NCBI RefSeq assembly: GCF_040656415.1
Contig: NZ_JBFAMC010000005.1
Coordinates: 62,001 to 126,000 of the forward strand
Reading direction: 5' to 3'
From: Rhodococcus_F sp040656415
GTDB lineage: Bacteria; Actinomycetota; Actinomycetes; Mycobacteriales; Mycobacteriaceae
Length of the DNA stretch: 64,000 nucleotides
Numbering within the stretch: the first letter of the stretch is position 1; the number at the start of each line of letters is the position of its first letter. The notes under the pieces are model-generated. The model was not told the DNA's origin, ran no database searches, and saw only the letters and a program-made list of their open reading frames with translations. Positions 8,824-16,602 of this stretch are shown here, in pieces. The position numbers were made by a program, and so were the translations under genes.

Positions 8824-9525
8824 GTGGCACCTCTCTCCACCTCACAAGCCCTCACCCGTTCGGCTCTGTCTGCCCCGATCCTGCTGTTCGATCTCGATGG
8901 CACACTCACCGACTCCGCACCCGGAATCCATGCCGGGTTCCGGCACGCGCTTGCGACGATAGGACAACCGGAACCAACCGACGAGATGATCGGCAACGTC
9001 GTCGGTCCGCCGATGATCGACACATTCCGATCACTGGGGCTCGAGGAACACCTCGTACAGCGGGCAGTCGCGGCATACCTGGAGCGCTACGACAGCATCG
9101 GCTGGGCCGAGAACTCTCCCTTCACCGGAATCGAAGAGATGCTCGCGCGTACCAGCCAAAGCGGTAGGCGGCTCGCCGTAGCCACATCGAAATCCGAACG
9201 TTTCGCTGTTCGTATCCTCGAACACTTCGGGCTCGCGCACTACTTCGAGTTCATCGGCGGCTCCAGCGACGACGGTGTTCGCCGGGCCAAGTCCGACGTG
9301 ATCGAGCACTCGCTGAAGAACCTCGGTGTCACTGCGGTCGAGGGCGCCACCGGCGACGTCCTGATGATCGGCGACCGCGACCACGACGTGCGGGGTGCCG
9401 CACATTGGGGCATTCCAACGGTGTTCGTCGAATGGGGATATGGACGCCCGGCCGAGGCCGATCTCGCACATACTTGCGCACGAACCGTCGCGGACCTCGG
9501 GAGGATGCTCGATGACAACGCTTGA
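8824..9525 (+). CDS. ptkA: HAD-superfamily phosphatase / PtkA-like protein
   Basis: 233-residue HAD hydrolase. Motif I is FDLDGTLTD with nucleophile D23 and acid D25; motif II Thr/Ser lies in AVATSKSE; motif IV is GDRDHDVRGA. It is the positional orthologue of M. tuberculosis PtkA (Rv2232), reported as a tyrosine kinase that phosphorylates PtpA. The mycobacterial protein has a long extra N-terminal region that is absent here, so kinase activity is uncertain and a phosphatase role is possible. GTG start at 8824 is in frame before the conserved region; the gene is divergent from cobC with 35 bases between the starts. Confidence 0.82.
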   Translation: MAPLSTSQALTRSALSAPILLFDLDGTLTDSAPGIHAGFRHALATIGQPEPTDEMIGNVVGPPMIDTFRSLGLEEHLVQRAVAAYLERYDSIGWAENSPFTGIEEMLARTSQSGRRLAVATSKSERFAVRILEHFGLAHYFEFIGGSSDDGVRRAKSDVIEHSLKNLGVTAVEGATGDVLMIGDRDHDVRGAAHWGIPTVFVEWGYGRPAEADLAHTCARTVADLGRMLDDNA

Positions 9526-9997
9526 TCGTTCGTCCTCGCAGCCCGCGCTGCACGTAACTTTCGTGTGCACCGGGAACATCTGCCGCTCCCCCATGGCCGA
9601 GAAGATCTTCGCGGAACACCTGCGCCGCGCCGCACTCGACCGCGTCACGGTGAGCAGCGCCGGAACCCACCGCTTTCACGTCGGCAGTGCGGCCGACGCC
9701 CGCGCCGTCGAGATCTTGAACCTGCACGGCTACCCGACGGATCACACTGCTACAGCGGTCGGGCCTTACCATCTCGGCGCGGAACTGGTGGTGGCTTTGG
9801 CCGCGAACCACGACCGCGAGCTCTCCCGGATGGGCGTTCCGGACGGGCGACGCCGGCTGCTGCGCAGCTTCGACCCGGACGCGGATACCTCTTCCGTGGC
9901 AGACCCCTTCTACGGCGACCTAGAGGACTTCGACAGGGTCCGCCGCCAGATCGAGGCTGCGGTTCCCGGACTACTCGATTGGGTGCGCGGCCGGTAG
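9512..9997 (+). CDS. ptpA: Low-molecular-weight protein tyrosine phosphatase
   Basis: 161-residue LMW-PTP. The active-site loop is C19-TGNIC-R25-S near the N-terminus, and the general acid is D131 in ADPFYGD. It hydrolyses phosphotyrosine; M. tuberculosis PtpA is secreted into macrophages, but here only a cytoplasmic protein without signal peptide is visible. The ATG at 9512 overlaps the last 14 nt of ptkA, so the two are coupled and probably form a kinase/phosphatase or phosphatase pair. Length is normal for the family. Confidence 0.92.
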   Translation: MTTLDRSSSQPALHVTFVCTGNICRSPMAEKIFAEHLRRAALDRVTVSSAGTHRFHVGSAADARAVEILNLHGYPTDHTATAVGPYHLGAELVVALAANHDRELSRMGVPDGRRRLLRSFDPDADTSSVADPFYGDLEDFDRVRRQIEAAVPGLLDWVRGR

Positions 9998-10112
9998 CCG
10001 ATTCTCACCCGTTGCCGGGAAGCTACCGGTAGGTCTCCCCTGGTGAGAGCCAGGAGAGATCAGAGAGGTTCCCTTCTGCCTGCCTACAACGGAACCGAAC
10101 AGGAAAGAGGAG

Positions 10113-10427
10113 ATGAACGAGGAGATCGACGAGGAATACTACTGGGAGTACGCTCGCCAGATTGAGGAGATGGAGATCCCCGAGCCCGGGCCGACCGCAC
10201 TTTACGGCGAAGCCGCCCAGAAGGCCGCCCGCAAGACGCTCGCTAAGGCCCTTGGCATCGGCCAGCCGGGTCTCGACCCGGACACGCCCGGGGACTCCCC
10301 GCGAAGACAGGTGCGGCTCCCGCGCGACATCAGCGACAAGGTCGACAGGCTCGCCGAAGAGACGGGGAGAAAGCCTTCTGAGGTCATGCGCGAGGCGATC
10401 ACCCTCTATGTGAACCTGCTGCCCTGA
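10113..10427 (+). CDS. Ribbon-helix-helix (CopG/Arc-type) DNA-binding protein
   Basis: 104-residue protein. Residues 1-30 are very acidic (MNEEIDEEYYWEYARQIEEM). Residues about 68-102 form a ribbon-helix-helix fold: a beta strand RQVRLPRDI, a helix SDKVDRLAEET, a turn GRKP, and a second helix SEVMREAITLYV. Such proteins bind DNA as dimers and often act as antitoxins, but here the domain is C-terminal and no toxin gene adjoins it. GAGGAG immediately precedes the ATG, with AGGAAAG at better spacing. A hairpin follows the stop at 10434. Confidence 0.75.
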   Translation: MNEEIDEEYYWEYARQIEEMEIPEPGPTALYGEAAQKAARKTLAKALGIGQPGLDPDTPGDSPRRQVRLPRDISDKVDRLAEETGRKPSEVMREAITLYVNLLP

Positions 10428-10433
10428 CCCCGC

Positions 10434-10467
10434 AGGGGGCGCCGCCCGGACTGGGTGCGCGCCCCCT
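10434..10467 (+). terminator. Hairpin terminator after the RHH gene
   Basis: AGGGGGCGC pairs with GCGCCCCCT over 9 bp around a 16-nt loop, just after the stop at 10427, with ACCCCCTTT downstream. Strong stem but a poor U tract. Confidence 0.55.
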
Positions 10468-10552
10468 ACCCCCTTTGGACCAAGTAGCTGATCTACGTGG
10501 GTTCGGCGTGGTTGGATCGATTTGACAGTACATCCCGGGCAGGGGGTCGAGA

Positions 10553-11875
10553 ATGTCGTCGAACGATGCACCGAATCCCTACGGAGGCCGAGCGGGCGGA
10601 GGAATCAGCTTGCCGGACTACTACCGTCCGTGGCCGGCCATCACAAACCGAAACATGTTCTTGCCGGGCACGGAGATCCTCCCGAATCATGAGATGCGCG
10701 TGACGTTCCTGGGCAGTTCCCCGTGGCCACCCAATGCGCTGCAAAAGGGGACGTCGATGTTGGTCGAACTGGGAAACGGCACGTCCCAACCGCGCCGGTT
10801 CTTCTTCGACCTGGGCAATGGCAGCGTGGGACATGCGATCGCACTACAGGTTCCGCCTGCGCTGATCAACGACATCTTCATCAGCCACCTGCATGCGGAC
10901 CATTTCGCGGACCTGCCCTACATGTACCCGTTCCGCGCCTTCTCGGGCGGCTTCGAAGCACTGCGGGTGTATGGCCCGTCCGGGCGGACCCGCGAGTTGG
11001 GTACCACAGCGATGGTCGAGAACATGCGCAAGATGAATCGCTGGCACGAAGAGAACTTCGACTCCTGCCCCATCGGGGATGGATTCGAGATCGAAGTACA
11101 CGAGTTCGACTGGACCGAACGCAACGGCATCTGTTACCAGCACGACGGCGTGGTGGTACGGCACTGGCCACGCTCACACGTGAAGGATGGTGCGTCTGCC
11201 TACCGGCTGGATTGGGAAGACGCCGGGCTCTCGTTCGTCTGGACAGGCGACGGCCGCCCCGACGAGTTGTCGGTCGAGTACGGCCGTGGAGCCGACCTGT
11301 TCGTCACCGAAGGCACCATCGACACGCCCTGGCTGACCGGCTTGAAGGTCGGTGCTCCGGCGAAGTTGTGGGAGTACACGATGGACATCTACCACACGCC
11401 GTACTACGCGGCCGGGTACATGTTCGCGCAGGCGCAGCCCCGCATGGGCGCGATTTGCCACTTCGAGTGGAGCGACGATCAGCTGATGGCCGAGTCGGTC
11501 GCTGAGATTCGCACCCATTGGGACGGTCTGTTCATGTTCGGCCTGGACCTCAACGTGATCAACATCACCAAAGATGCCATCTGGTCACGACAAGCAGTGA
11601 TCTCCGATGGGGCGGCACCCGCTTCGATGGACCCGCGCTGGTTCGTCAAGCCTGGCGACCCACTTCCGGACTCCATCGACTTCCCCACTCCCCGCAACCC
11701 CCGGGAAAACCAGCAAGAGCAGTTCGTGCGGGATCTCGAAATCGATCCGTCGTCGTACTATCCGCAGGACGTGTACCGCACGCCGACGCAGACGTGGCCA
11801 GGCGTCACGATCAACCCCCGTGAGATGCTCGCCCAGCGAGGCATCTCGGTCGACCCCGACTGGCGCAAGCCTTGA
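10553..11875 (+). CDS. MBL-fold metallo-hydrolase (GntH-like)
   Basis: 440-residue metallo-beta-lactamase-fold enzyme with no signal peptide. Core motif SHLHADHFADLPYM gives metal ligands H112, H114, D116 and H117; later ligands are in WPRSHVKDG and FVWTGDGRPDE and near the C-terminal ICHFEWSDDQ. The N-terminal 48 residues plus TFLGSSPWPPNALQKGTS resemble proteins annotated as GntH-type MBL hydrolases, but no guanitoxin pathway is visible here. The C-terminal region (about 340-440) is long and proline-rich. The gene overlaps the downstream metallochaperone by 4 nt (TTGA), so metal loading by that neighbour is a fair inference. The substrate is unknown. Confidence 0.78.
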   Translation: MSSNDAPNPYGGRAGGGISLPDYYRPWPAITNRNMFLPGTEILPNHEMRVTFLGSSPWPPNALQKGTSMLVELGNGTSQPRRFFFDLGNGSVGHAIALQVPPALINDIFISHLHADHFADLPYMYPFRAFSGGFEALRVYGPSGRTRELGTTAMVENMRKMNRWHEENFDSCPIGDGFEIEVHEFDWTERNGICYQHDGVVVRHWPRSHVKDGASAYRLDWEDAGLSFVWTGDGRPDELSVEYGRGADLFVTEGTIDTPWLTGLKVGAPAKLWEYTMDIYHTPYYAAGYMFAQAQPRMGAICHFEWSDDQLMAESVAEIRTHWDGLFMFGLDLNVINITKDAIWSRQAVISDGAAPASMDPRWFVKPGDPLPDSIDFPTPRNPRENQQEQFVRDLEIDPSSYYPQDVYRTPTQTWPGVTINPREMLAQRGISVDPDWRKP

Positions 11876-12900
11876 GCGCGCCCGAACCTCCTCCCCTTGC
11901 GCCTGCGCCTGGAATCCGCCCGTCAGTGATGCCGGGCCGAGATCGAGTGCCGATCACCTTGCTCACCGGGTTCCTCGGTGCAGGCAAGACGACGCTGCTG
12001 AATCGGGTTCTCAGCGGCGACCACGGGCTGCGTATCGGTGTGCTGGTCAACGACTTCGGAGCGATCAACATCGACGCCGCGCTAGTGCAGAGTGTCGAAG
12101 AGAACACGATCAGCTTGACCAACGGATGTGTCTGCTGCGAGATCCGTGACGACCTCGTCGCATCGATCGAGGAACTTCTCGCCCGAACCGACGCCGTCGA
12201 CCACGTCATCCTCGAAGCCAGTGGAGTCGCCGATCCTGCCGGCATCGTGATGACGTTCCTCGATGCCCGCTACGCCGAGTCGTTGCGCATCGACAGCATC
12301 ATCTGCCTCATCGACGCCGAGGGCATCTTCCGTGACGGTGACGACGATCAGCTCAGCGCGCTGAAACTACGTCAGGTTGCCTTCGCCGACCTGGTTGTTC
12401 TCAACAAGACAGATCTCGTCACGCCCGCTCACGTCGCAGTGATCAAAGACTGGATCGATCTGCACATGAAGCGAATTCGCATCGTCGAGACCGCCCACGG
12501 TGATGCGCCACTCGAGGTTCTCCTGGGGGCGGGACGCTTCGACCCCACTCGGGTTCCACCACCCTCCAGCGAAGCAGACTGTCTTGCCGGCACCTCGTTC
12601 GAGCGGTGGAGTTACCGCGCAGAGAGTACATTTTCCGCCGATTCCCTGCAAAGAATGGTCAAGCGTGAGCTACCTGCCTCGGTATACCGCTGCAAGGGCA
12701 TCGTCTTCATCGCGGACTCCAGCCAAGCTCATGCGCTCCAGATCGTAGGCAGGCGCTGCGACCTCACCCCACTCGATCTCGGCCACGGGCCACAGTCCAC
12801 AACCAGCGAGATCGTTGCCATTGGTCGGCACATAGACAAAGGACACCTCGCCCGCCTCTTCGACACGTGCCTCACCAAGAGTTCAGCACGGGCGGATTGA
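11872..12900 (+). CDS. COG0523 / CobW-type G3E GTPase metallochaperone
   Basis: 342-residue GTPase of the CobW/YciC/HypB group. Walker A GFLGAGKTT at residues 33-41, the family metal motif NGCVCCEIRDD (C86, C88, C89), ASGVADPAG, and NKTD specificity motif; the C-terminal CobW_C domain starts near residue 240. Such proteins deliver Zn, Co, Fe or other metals to client enzymes using GTP. TTG at 11872 overlaps the MBL stop; an alternative ATG lies at 11929 if the first 19 proline-rich residues are not translated. Coupling to the MBL hydrolase suggests that enzyme is the client. It is not beside other zinc genes, so metal identity is open. Confidence 0.85.
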   Translation: MSAPEPPPLAPAPGIRPSVMPGRDRVPITLLTGFLGAGKTTLLNRVLSGDHGLRIGVLVNDFGAINIDAALVQSVEENTISLTNGCVCCEIRDDLVASIEELLARTDAVDHVILEASGVADPAGIVMTFLDARYAESLRIDSIICLIDAEGIFRDGDDDQLSALKLRQVAFADLVVLNKTDLVTPAHVAVIKDWIDLHMKRIRIVETAHGDAPLEVLLGAGRFDPTRVPPPSSEADCLAGTSFERWSYRAESTFSADSLQRMVKRELPASVYRCKGIVFIADSSQAHALQIVGRRCDLTPLDLGHGPQSTTSEIVAIGRHIDKGHLARLFDTCLTKSSARAD

Positions 12901-13024
12901 GGCCCGGACTAGGCGGAAGAGATCGGCCGTGGCTGCCGGATTGCTCTGCTGGTGCACCCGTCCCGGGGGTGTGATGGGCAACCCACGATCTGGGATCCTG
13001 CCCACTAGCGGCTACCGTGTAGGC

Positions 13025-13906
13025 GTGCAAAGGCTGAAATTTCTGCTGCGGCCCGGATGGTTGGTATTGATCTTGGTGGTCGCCGGATTTGCCTTCATGT
13101 GTTTCTACGTACTAGCCCCCTGGCAACTCGGCAAGAATACGTCCACGGAACAGCGCAACCAGCTGATCGCCGATTCCGTCGACGCCGATCCGGTCCCGGT
13201 GGAGAGCCTGCTTTCCGGGGCTGCGGTGGACCAGGGCGACGAATGGCGGCGAGTCACAGCCACCGGAGAGTACGTCCAGAACAGCGACCTCCTGGTTCGA
13301 CTGCGATCGTTCGAAGGGCAACCCGCGTATGAAGTCCTCACCCCGCTGCGGCTCTCGAGCGGCAGCACCATCCTGGTCAACCGAGGCTACGTCCGGCCGG
13401 TCCAGGGAACGGAGGCACCGCCGGTAGGCGCGCCACCGGTGGGACAGGTGACACTCGACGGCCGTCTTCGCCAGTCGGAAGGCACCGTTGCCGGCAAGGA
13501 ACCGATCTTCGAGGACGGGCAACGTCAGGTCTACACCATCGATGCCGATCAGATCGGTAGCTTCATCGGCACCGACCTGGTAGACGCGTACGTCCAACTG
13601 GAACCGGATCAACCCGGTGGCCTGGGCACGATTCCGCTCCCTCAACTCGATGCGGGCCCATACCTGTCGTACGGGCTCCAGTGGCTGGCGTTCGGAATCA
13701 TGGCACCGCTGGGGCTGGCGTACTTCATCCGGGCGGAATTGCTCGAACGCCGCAGGGAGAAGCGGGCGAAACCCTCTGACGCCGACGACCCCGTCCTCGC
13801 GCCCATCGCACGGAAGAGGCCTTTCACGAAGACCAAGCCGGCCGAATCAGCGCCGAGAACGACGACGGAAATCAAGATGGCCGACCGTTACGGCAAGAGT
13901 CGCTGA
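13025..13906 (+). CDS. SURF1 family cytochrome oxidase assembly protein
   Basis: 293-residue membrane protein (compare Rv2235). A transmembrane segment follows the start (about residues 10-30, WLVLILVVAGFAFMCFYVLA), the SURF1 WQLGKNTSTEQRN block follows, then an extracytoplasmic domain with VNRGYVRP and GRLRQSEG, and a second transmembrane helix near residues 215-238 (YGLQWLAFGIMAPLGLAYFI). SURF1 helps insert haem into cytochrome c oxidase. GTG at 13025 gives the basic MQRLKFLLRPG start expected for the family; longer frames add low-complexity residues. The last 60 bases overlap the convergent cobD gene. Confidence 0.88.
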   Translation: MQRLKFLLRPGWLVLILVVAGFAFMCFYVLAPWQLGKNTSTEQRNQLIADSVDADPVPVESLLSGAAVDQGDEWRRVTATGEYVQNSDLLVRLRSFEGQPAYEVLTPLRLSSGSTILVNRGYVRPVQGTEAPPVGAPPVGQVTLDGRLRQSEGTVAGKEPIFEDGQRQVYTIDADQIGSFIGTDLVDAYVQLEPDQPGGLGTIPLPQLDAGPYLSYGLQWLAFGIMAPLGLAYFIRAELLERRREKRAKPSDADDPVLAPIARKRPFTKTKPAESAPRTTTEIKMADRYGKSR

Positions 13907-14830
13907 TACGAGCGCCGCACCGCTTTGTACTGCCGCGGAGAGGTGGACGGCACGGTCGAGGTCCGCGAGTTCAGGTGAGCGCCCGGAACCGAGGCGAGGC
14001 CGCATTTCCACCCCATGCGCATACTCGGTGCGCCCTCCGAGCGATATTCCCAACGCACCCGCTGCGCTCGCCTCCGCCACACCTGCATTCGGGCTGGGGT
14101 GCTCAGCCGCGTCCCGCCGCAACGCTTCCCACGCTTCGTTCCTCGATCCACCGACCGTGGGGGCGGCGGCAACAGTCAATGCGCCCGTCAAGCGGGCAGG
14201 AAGCAGGTTGACGATGTCGTCCCAGCGCGCCGCCGACCAACCGAAGTTCCGATACCTCGACGAGCGGTAGCCGACCATCGCGTCGAGAGTGTTGGACGCT
14301 CGGTAGACGAACAGGCCAGGGGTGCCGGCCAATGCGCCCCACACGAGCGCCCCCACCGCTGCGTCGGAGGTGTTCTCGGCGACTGACTCCAGAGAGGCCC
14401 GTGTCAAGCCGGCGGCATCGAGGGCGCTGGGATCGCGCCCACACAGTGACGGCAGCAAGGCACGGGCGGCGGTGAGATCATCAGCCTCCAGGCGCCGCGC
14501 CATCGCGTCCCCGGTCCGCCGCAATGACGTTCCACCGAGGACGACCCAGGTCGCCACGGCGGTCCCGACAGCTTCTCCGGCCCATCCACTCCTGCGAACC
14601 GCACGGTCCATCGCCACCCCCAGACCGGCCGCTCCACCGATCAGCACTCCCGTGTGCACGAGTCCGAACAACCGGGAATCGCGGTACGTCACCCTCTCCA
14701 ATGCCATCGCCGTGCGACCGAATCCGGACACAGGATGCCATCGGGCAGGGTCGGCCAGTGCGCGGTCAGCGATGTAGCCGAGCAATAGACCGGCGGCGCG
14801 CGCAGTGCCATGACGGGCAAGTCGATACAC
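13847..14830 (-). CDS. cobD: Adenosylcobinamide-phosphate synthase CobD/CbiB
   Basis: 327-residue integral membrane enzyme that attaches aminopropanol (phosphate) to adenosylcobyric acid in cobalamin synthesis. Family marks are LGYIADRALADPARWHPV at the N-terminus, SVAENTSDAAVGALVWG and LDAMVGYRSSRYRNFGW in the middle, and several hydrophobic helices. The order SURF1-cobD is the same in M. tuberculosis (Rv2235-Rv2236c). Its 3' end overlaps SURF1 tail to tail by 60 nt. No cobalamin riboswitch signature was seen upstream. Confidence 0.9.
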   Translation of the reverse strand: MYRLARHGTARAAGLLLGYIADRALADPARWHPVSGFGRTAMALERVTYRDSRLFGLVHTGVLIGGAAGLGVAMDRAVRRSGWAGEAVGTAVATWVVLGGTSLRRTGDAMARRLEADDLTAARALLPSLCGRDPSALDAAGLTRASLESVAENTSDAAVGALVWGALAGTPGLFVYRASNTLDAMVGYRSSRYRNFGWSAARWDDIVNLLPARLTGALTVAAAPTVGGSRNEAWEALRRDAAEHPSPNAGVAEASAAGALGISLGGRTEYAHGVEMRPRLGSGRSPELADLDRAVHLSAAVQSGAALVSATLAVTVGHLDFRRRSRR

Positions 14831-14934
14831 ACGCCATTTGTATCAACAGGTGTGGCACTCCGTGCGAAGGGAGGTCCGGCACAGCGTGAGGTTGATGGCA
14901 CACCCAGCGATTCTCGTGGTCGAGAGTGTCGAAT

Positions 14935-14966
14935 CCTGATAGTAGGAGTGCCGAAACCTGATAGTA
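14935..14966. repeat. 22-bp spaced direct repeat upstream of cobD
   Basis: CCTGATAGTA occurs at 14935-14944 and again at 14957-14966, each preceded by a similar GTGYCGAAW, so the period is 22 bp (two helical turns). The gap 14831-15177 between divergent cobD and a small gene holds this repeat and otherwise nothing I recognise. It may be a regulator-binding site. Confidence 0.4.
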
Positions 14967-15177
14967 AGCCAAGAATTTCTTCAACTTCTCTTCTCTGCGC
15001 CTACCATGGAAGCGTCGCCTCGTTTCCCCCCATGCAGGGCGACTCAGGATCCCGCCCCGCCCTCATCTCTGGTGCTGACTCAACACACCTTTCACGGCCG
15101 GGCGGGTTTCCCGTTCTCAGGTGACAGTCGGGACGAAAGATGTCTGTTTCACGCAAATCGCCTGGCACGATTGAGGT

Positions 15178-15354
15178 ATGGACATCGACACGGCGAATCT
15201 CGGCGACGACGAATTGATCATCGCTCTGAGCGAGCAGCGCGCACTGCTCGGGGAATCGATCGCGAACGACTACGGCTGCGACACGGTCGGTGGTGTCACC
15301 CGCAAGATCCGGGAACTCGAGTCCGAACTCGATCGTCGCGGCTTGTCCACCTGA
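15178..15354 (+). CDS. Small conserved protein (58 aa)
   Basis: ATG at 15178 opens a 58-codon frame MDIDTANLGDDELIIALSEQ..., with a helical, acidic character and a DYGCDTVGGVTRKIRELE block before a basic C-terminus. The stop is TGA at 15352. The pattern of two amphipathic helices around a short glycine turn looks like a genuine small actinobacterial protein. GAGGT abuts the ATG, which is too close for an ideal ribosome-binding site, so the start may be imperfect. The function is unknown. Confidence 0.55.
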   Translation: MDIDTANLGDDELIIALSEQRALLGESIANDYGCDTVGGVTRKIRELESELDRRGLST

Positions 15355-15387
15355 GAGCTGCCAGATGCAACTCTTACGAACTGGCCC

Positions 15388-15561
15388 TCACACGGACCAA
15401 ACGTCGGACTGACTTCCGTCTTCCTCGTAGCGGTCGATCTTCACGATGCCGGCTCCCGATTCGGAATGGGGTCTGTGCGTCTCATTGACCGCTTGGAAGT
15501 CGGATTCGAAGGTCCTGTCGGATGATGTCCCGTTGCGCAGCGTCACCTTGTACGTGGGCAT
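15388..15561 (-). CDS. Small conserved protein (57 aa)
   Basis: 57-residue protein MPTYKVTLRNGTSSDRTFES..., with alternating strand-like residues and an acidic end KIDRYEEDGSQSDVWSV. ATG at 15561 is chosen; upstream in-frame codons give arginine/proline-rich translation. It is convergent with the 58-aa gene and lies just outside the element boundary at 15665. No family assignment. Confidence 0.55.
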   Translation of the reverse strand: MPTYKVTLRNGTSSDRTFESDFQAVNETHRPHSESGAGIVKIDRYEEDGSQSDVWSV

Positions 15562-15664
15562 GGACACGAATATACGGCGAATTCCGGGCGACGGACGGGT
15601 CCGACACCGCGGCCGGACCGGAAGCACCGGCATGCGAATACACAAAGACGAGCTTCGGATTCGA

Positions 15665-15707
15665 GTGGGCGCGGAGGGTTTCGAACCCCCGACCGCTGGT
15701 GTGTAAA
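15665..15707. repeat. Distal att site: copy of the tRNA-Val 3' half
   Basis: Identical to 17087-17129 over 43 bases, beginning just beyond the tRNA 3' end and stopping inside the anticodon loop (…GGTGTGTAAA). It is not a functional tRNA: the 5' half is absent and the next bases (GGCGATCC) do not complete the anticodon stem. Confidence 0.85.
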
Positions 15708-16012
15708 GGCGATCCTAGCCGCTGGTCATACCCCTAACGGGTCGTCGAAGTGCGAAAACACATCACAGTAGTTCACACCATTTATCTGTAACTGTGGGCA
15801 AAATGTGGGCACGCGTGTAGGTTCTGAAGTTTGACTGCACTTTCTCAAGTTCGGTTGCACCACCGCCGCATTTGTGCAGTGAGCGTGAGACACGCAGTGC
15901 GGGGGTGCGCTGGATCGCGCCGTTGAGATGTCACCCGTTTCCTCAACTCCGCTGAGGGCCCGATTGGTGGTCTAACTGATGCGGCTTGACACACGACCGG
16001 GGTACAGACCTT

Positions 16013-16165
16013 GTGGACCAGTTCAAGGGGTCAGGCGACTTCGGCCAAACAGGTGCAGAAGATTCCGCGCACTGCCCCTGGCTGTATGCTGATCAACAGC
16101 ATGAAGACGATGGTTACCTGACACACTTGGAGTGCGTAGGCGAGGGCGACACCGGGAAACCCTAA
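16013..16165 (+). CDS. Possible 50-residue ORF in the element remnant
   Basis: GTG at 16013 opens a 50-codon frame MDQFKGSGDFGQTGAEDSAH..., acidic, with CPWLYADQQHEDDGYLTHLEC, ending at TAA 16163. Composition is protein-like, and it lies between the att repeats, but no homologue is recognised and the ribosome-binding site is weak. It could be a remnant of a phage or plasmid gene. Confidence 0.25.
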   Translation: MDQFKGSGDFGQTGAEDSAHCPWLYADQQHEDDGYLTHLECVGEGDTGKP

Positions 16166-16293
16166 CGAAGGGGTAAGGCATCCAACTTATTTCAGTTGCA
16201 ATCGGAATCTTTGGACTATTTGCAATCATCATCGGAGTTGCGATTCTGATTAGGCCAGCTTTCGGAAAGAAGTTTTTTGGCCACTGGAACAGC

Positions 16294-16548
16294 TTGAAGT
16301 TGGACATTGTTCGTTTGACAGTCGCGACGGTAGTGCTTGCCAGTTCCTGGGAATCCAAACCAAACGCCTTGTTTCTTGTGGGCTGCATATTAGCTGCCGC
16401 GACAATTTTTTACGCCATCATGGGCAGATGGCCGCCAGGCGAGAAGTTCGTTCAGTCGTTCCTGGTGGAAAGCAGCGCTGGAATGCGCGCCTATGTGCTT
16501 TGCGCTGTATTTCCAATGGGAATTCTACTGATTCTGGCGACCGTCTAG
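16294..16548 (+). CDS. Hypothetical membrane protein of the element, start uncertain
   Basis: From TTG at 16294 the frame gives 84 residues with two or three hydrophobic helices (TVATVVLASS region, NALFLVGCILAAATIFYAIM, and YVLCAVFPMGILLILATV). The same frame is open back to 16177 and there encodes another helix (IGIFGLFAIIIGVAILI) followed by KK, but contains no ATG, GTG or TTG. The real protein therefore probably began farther upstream and was truncated, or uses a rare ATC/ATT start after GAAGGGG. This stretch is clearly AT-richer than the surrounding genes, which fits foreign origin. Confidence 0.4.
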   Translation: MKLDIVRLTVATVVLASSWESKPNALFLVGCILAAATIFYAIMGRWPPGEKFVQSFLVESSAGMRAYVLCAVFPMGILLILATV

Positions 16549-16602
16549 CCTATTACTGACAATAGAAGAAGTTGGGCCGGAGCTGTTCAGCGCGGGGTAT
16601 CT

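Noticed and set aside
10553..11875. Guanitoxin (GntH) biosynthesis locus
   Set aside because: The MBL protein resembles that family, but none of the other pathway genes is near. Kept as MBL hydrolase of unknown substrate.
14985..15170. Possible riboswitch in the region with several G/C-rich runs upstream of cobD
   Set aside because: I looked for B12-box and ydaO-type conserved cores on both strands and found no convincing match.
15665..15707. A second tRNA-Val gene
   Set aside because: Only the 3' half is present; the D arm and acceptor 5' strand are missing. It is an att duplication.
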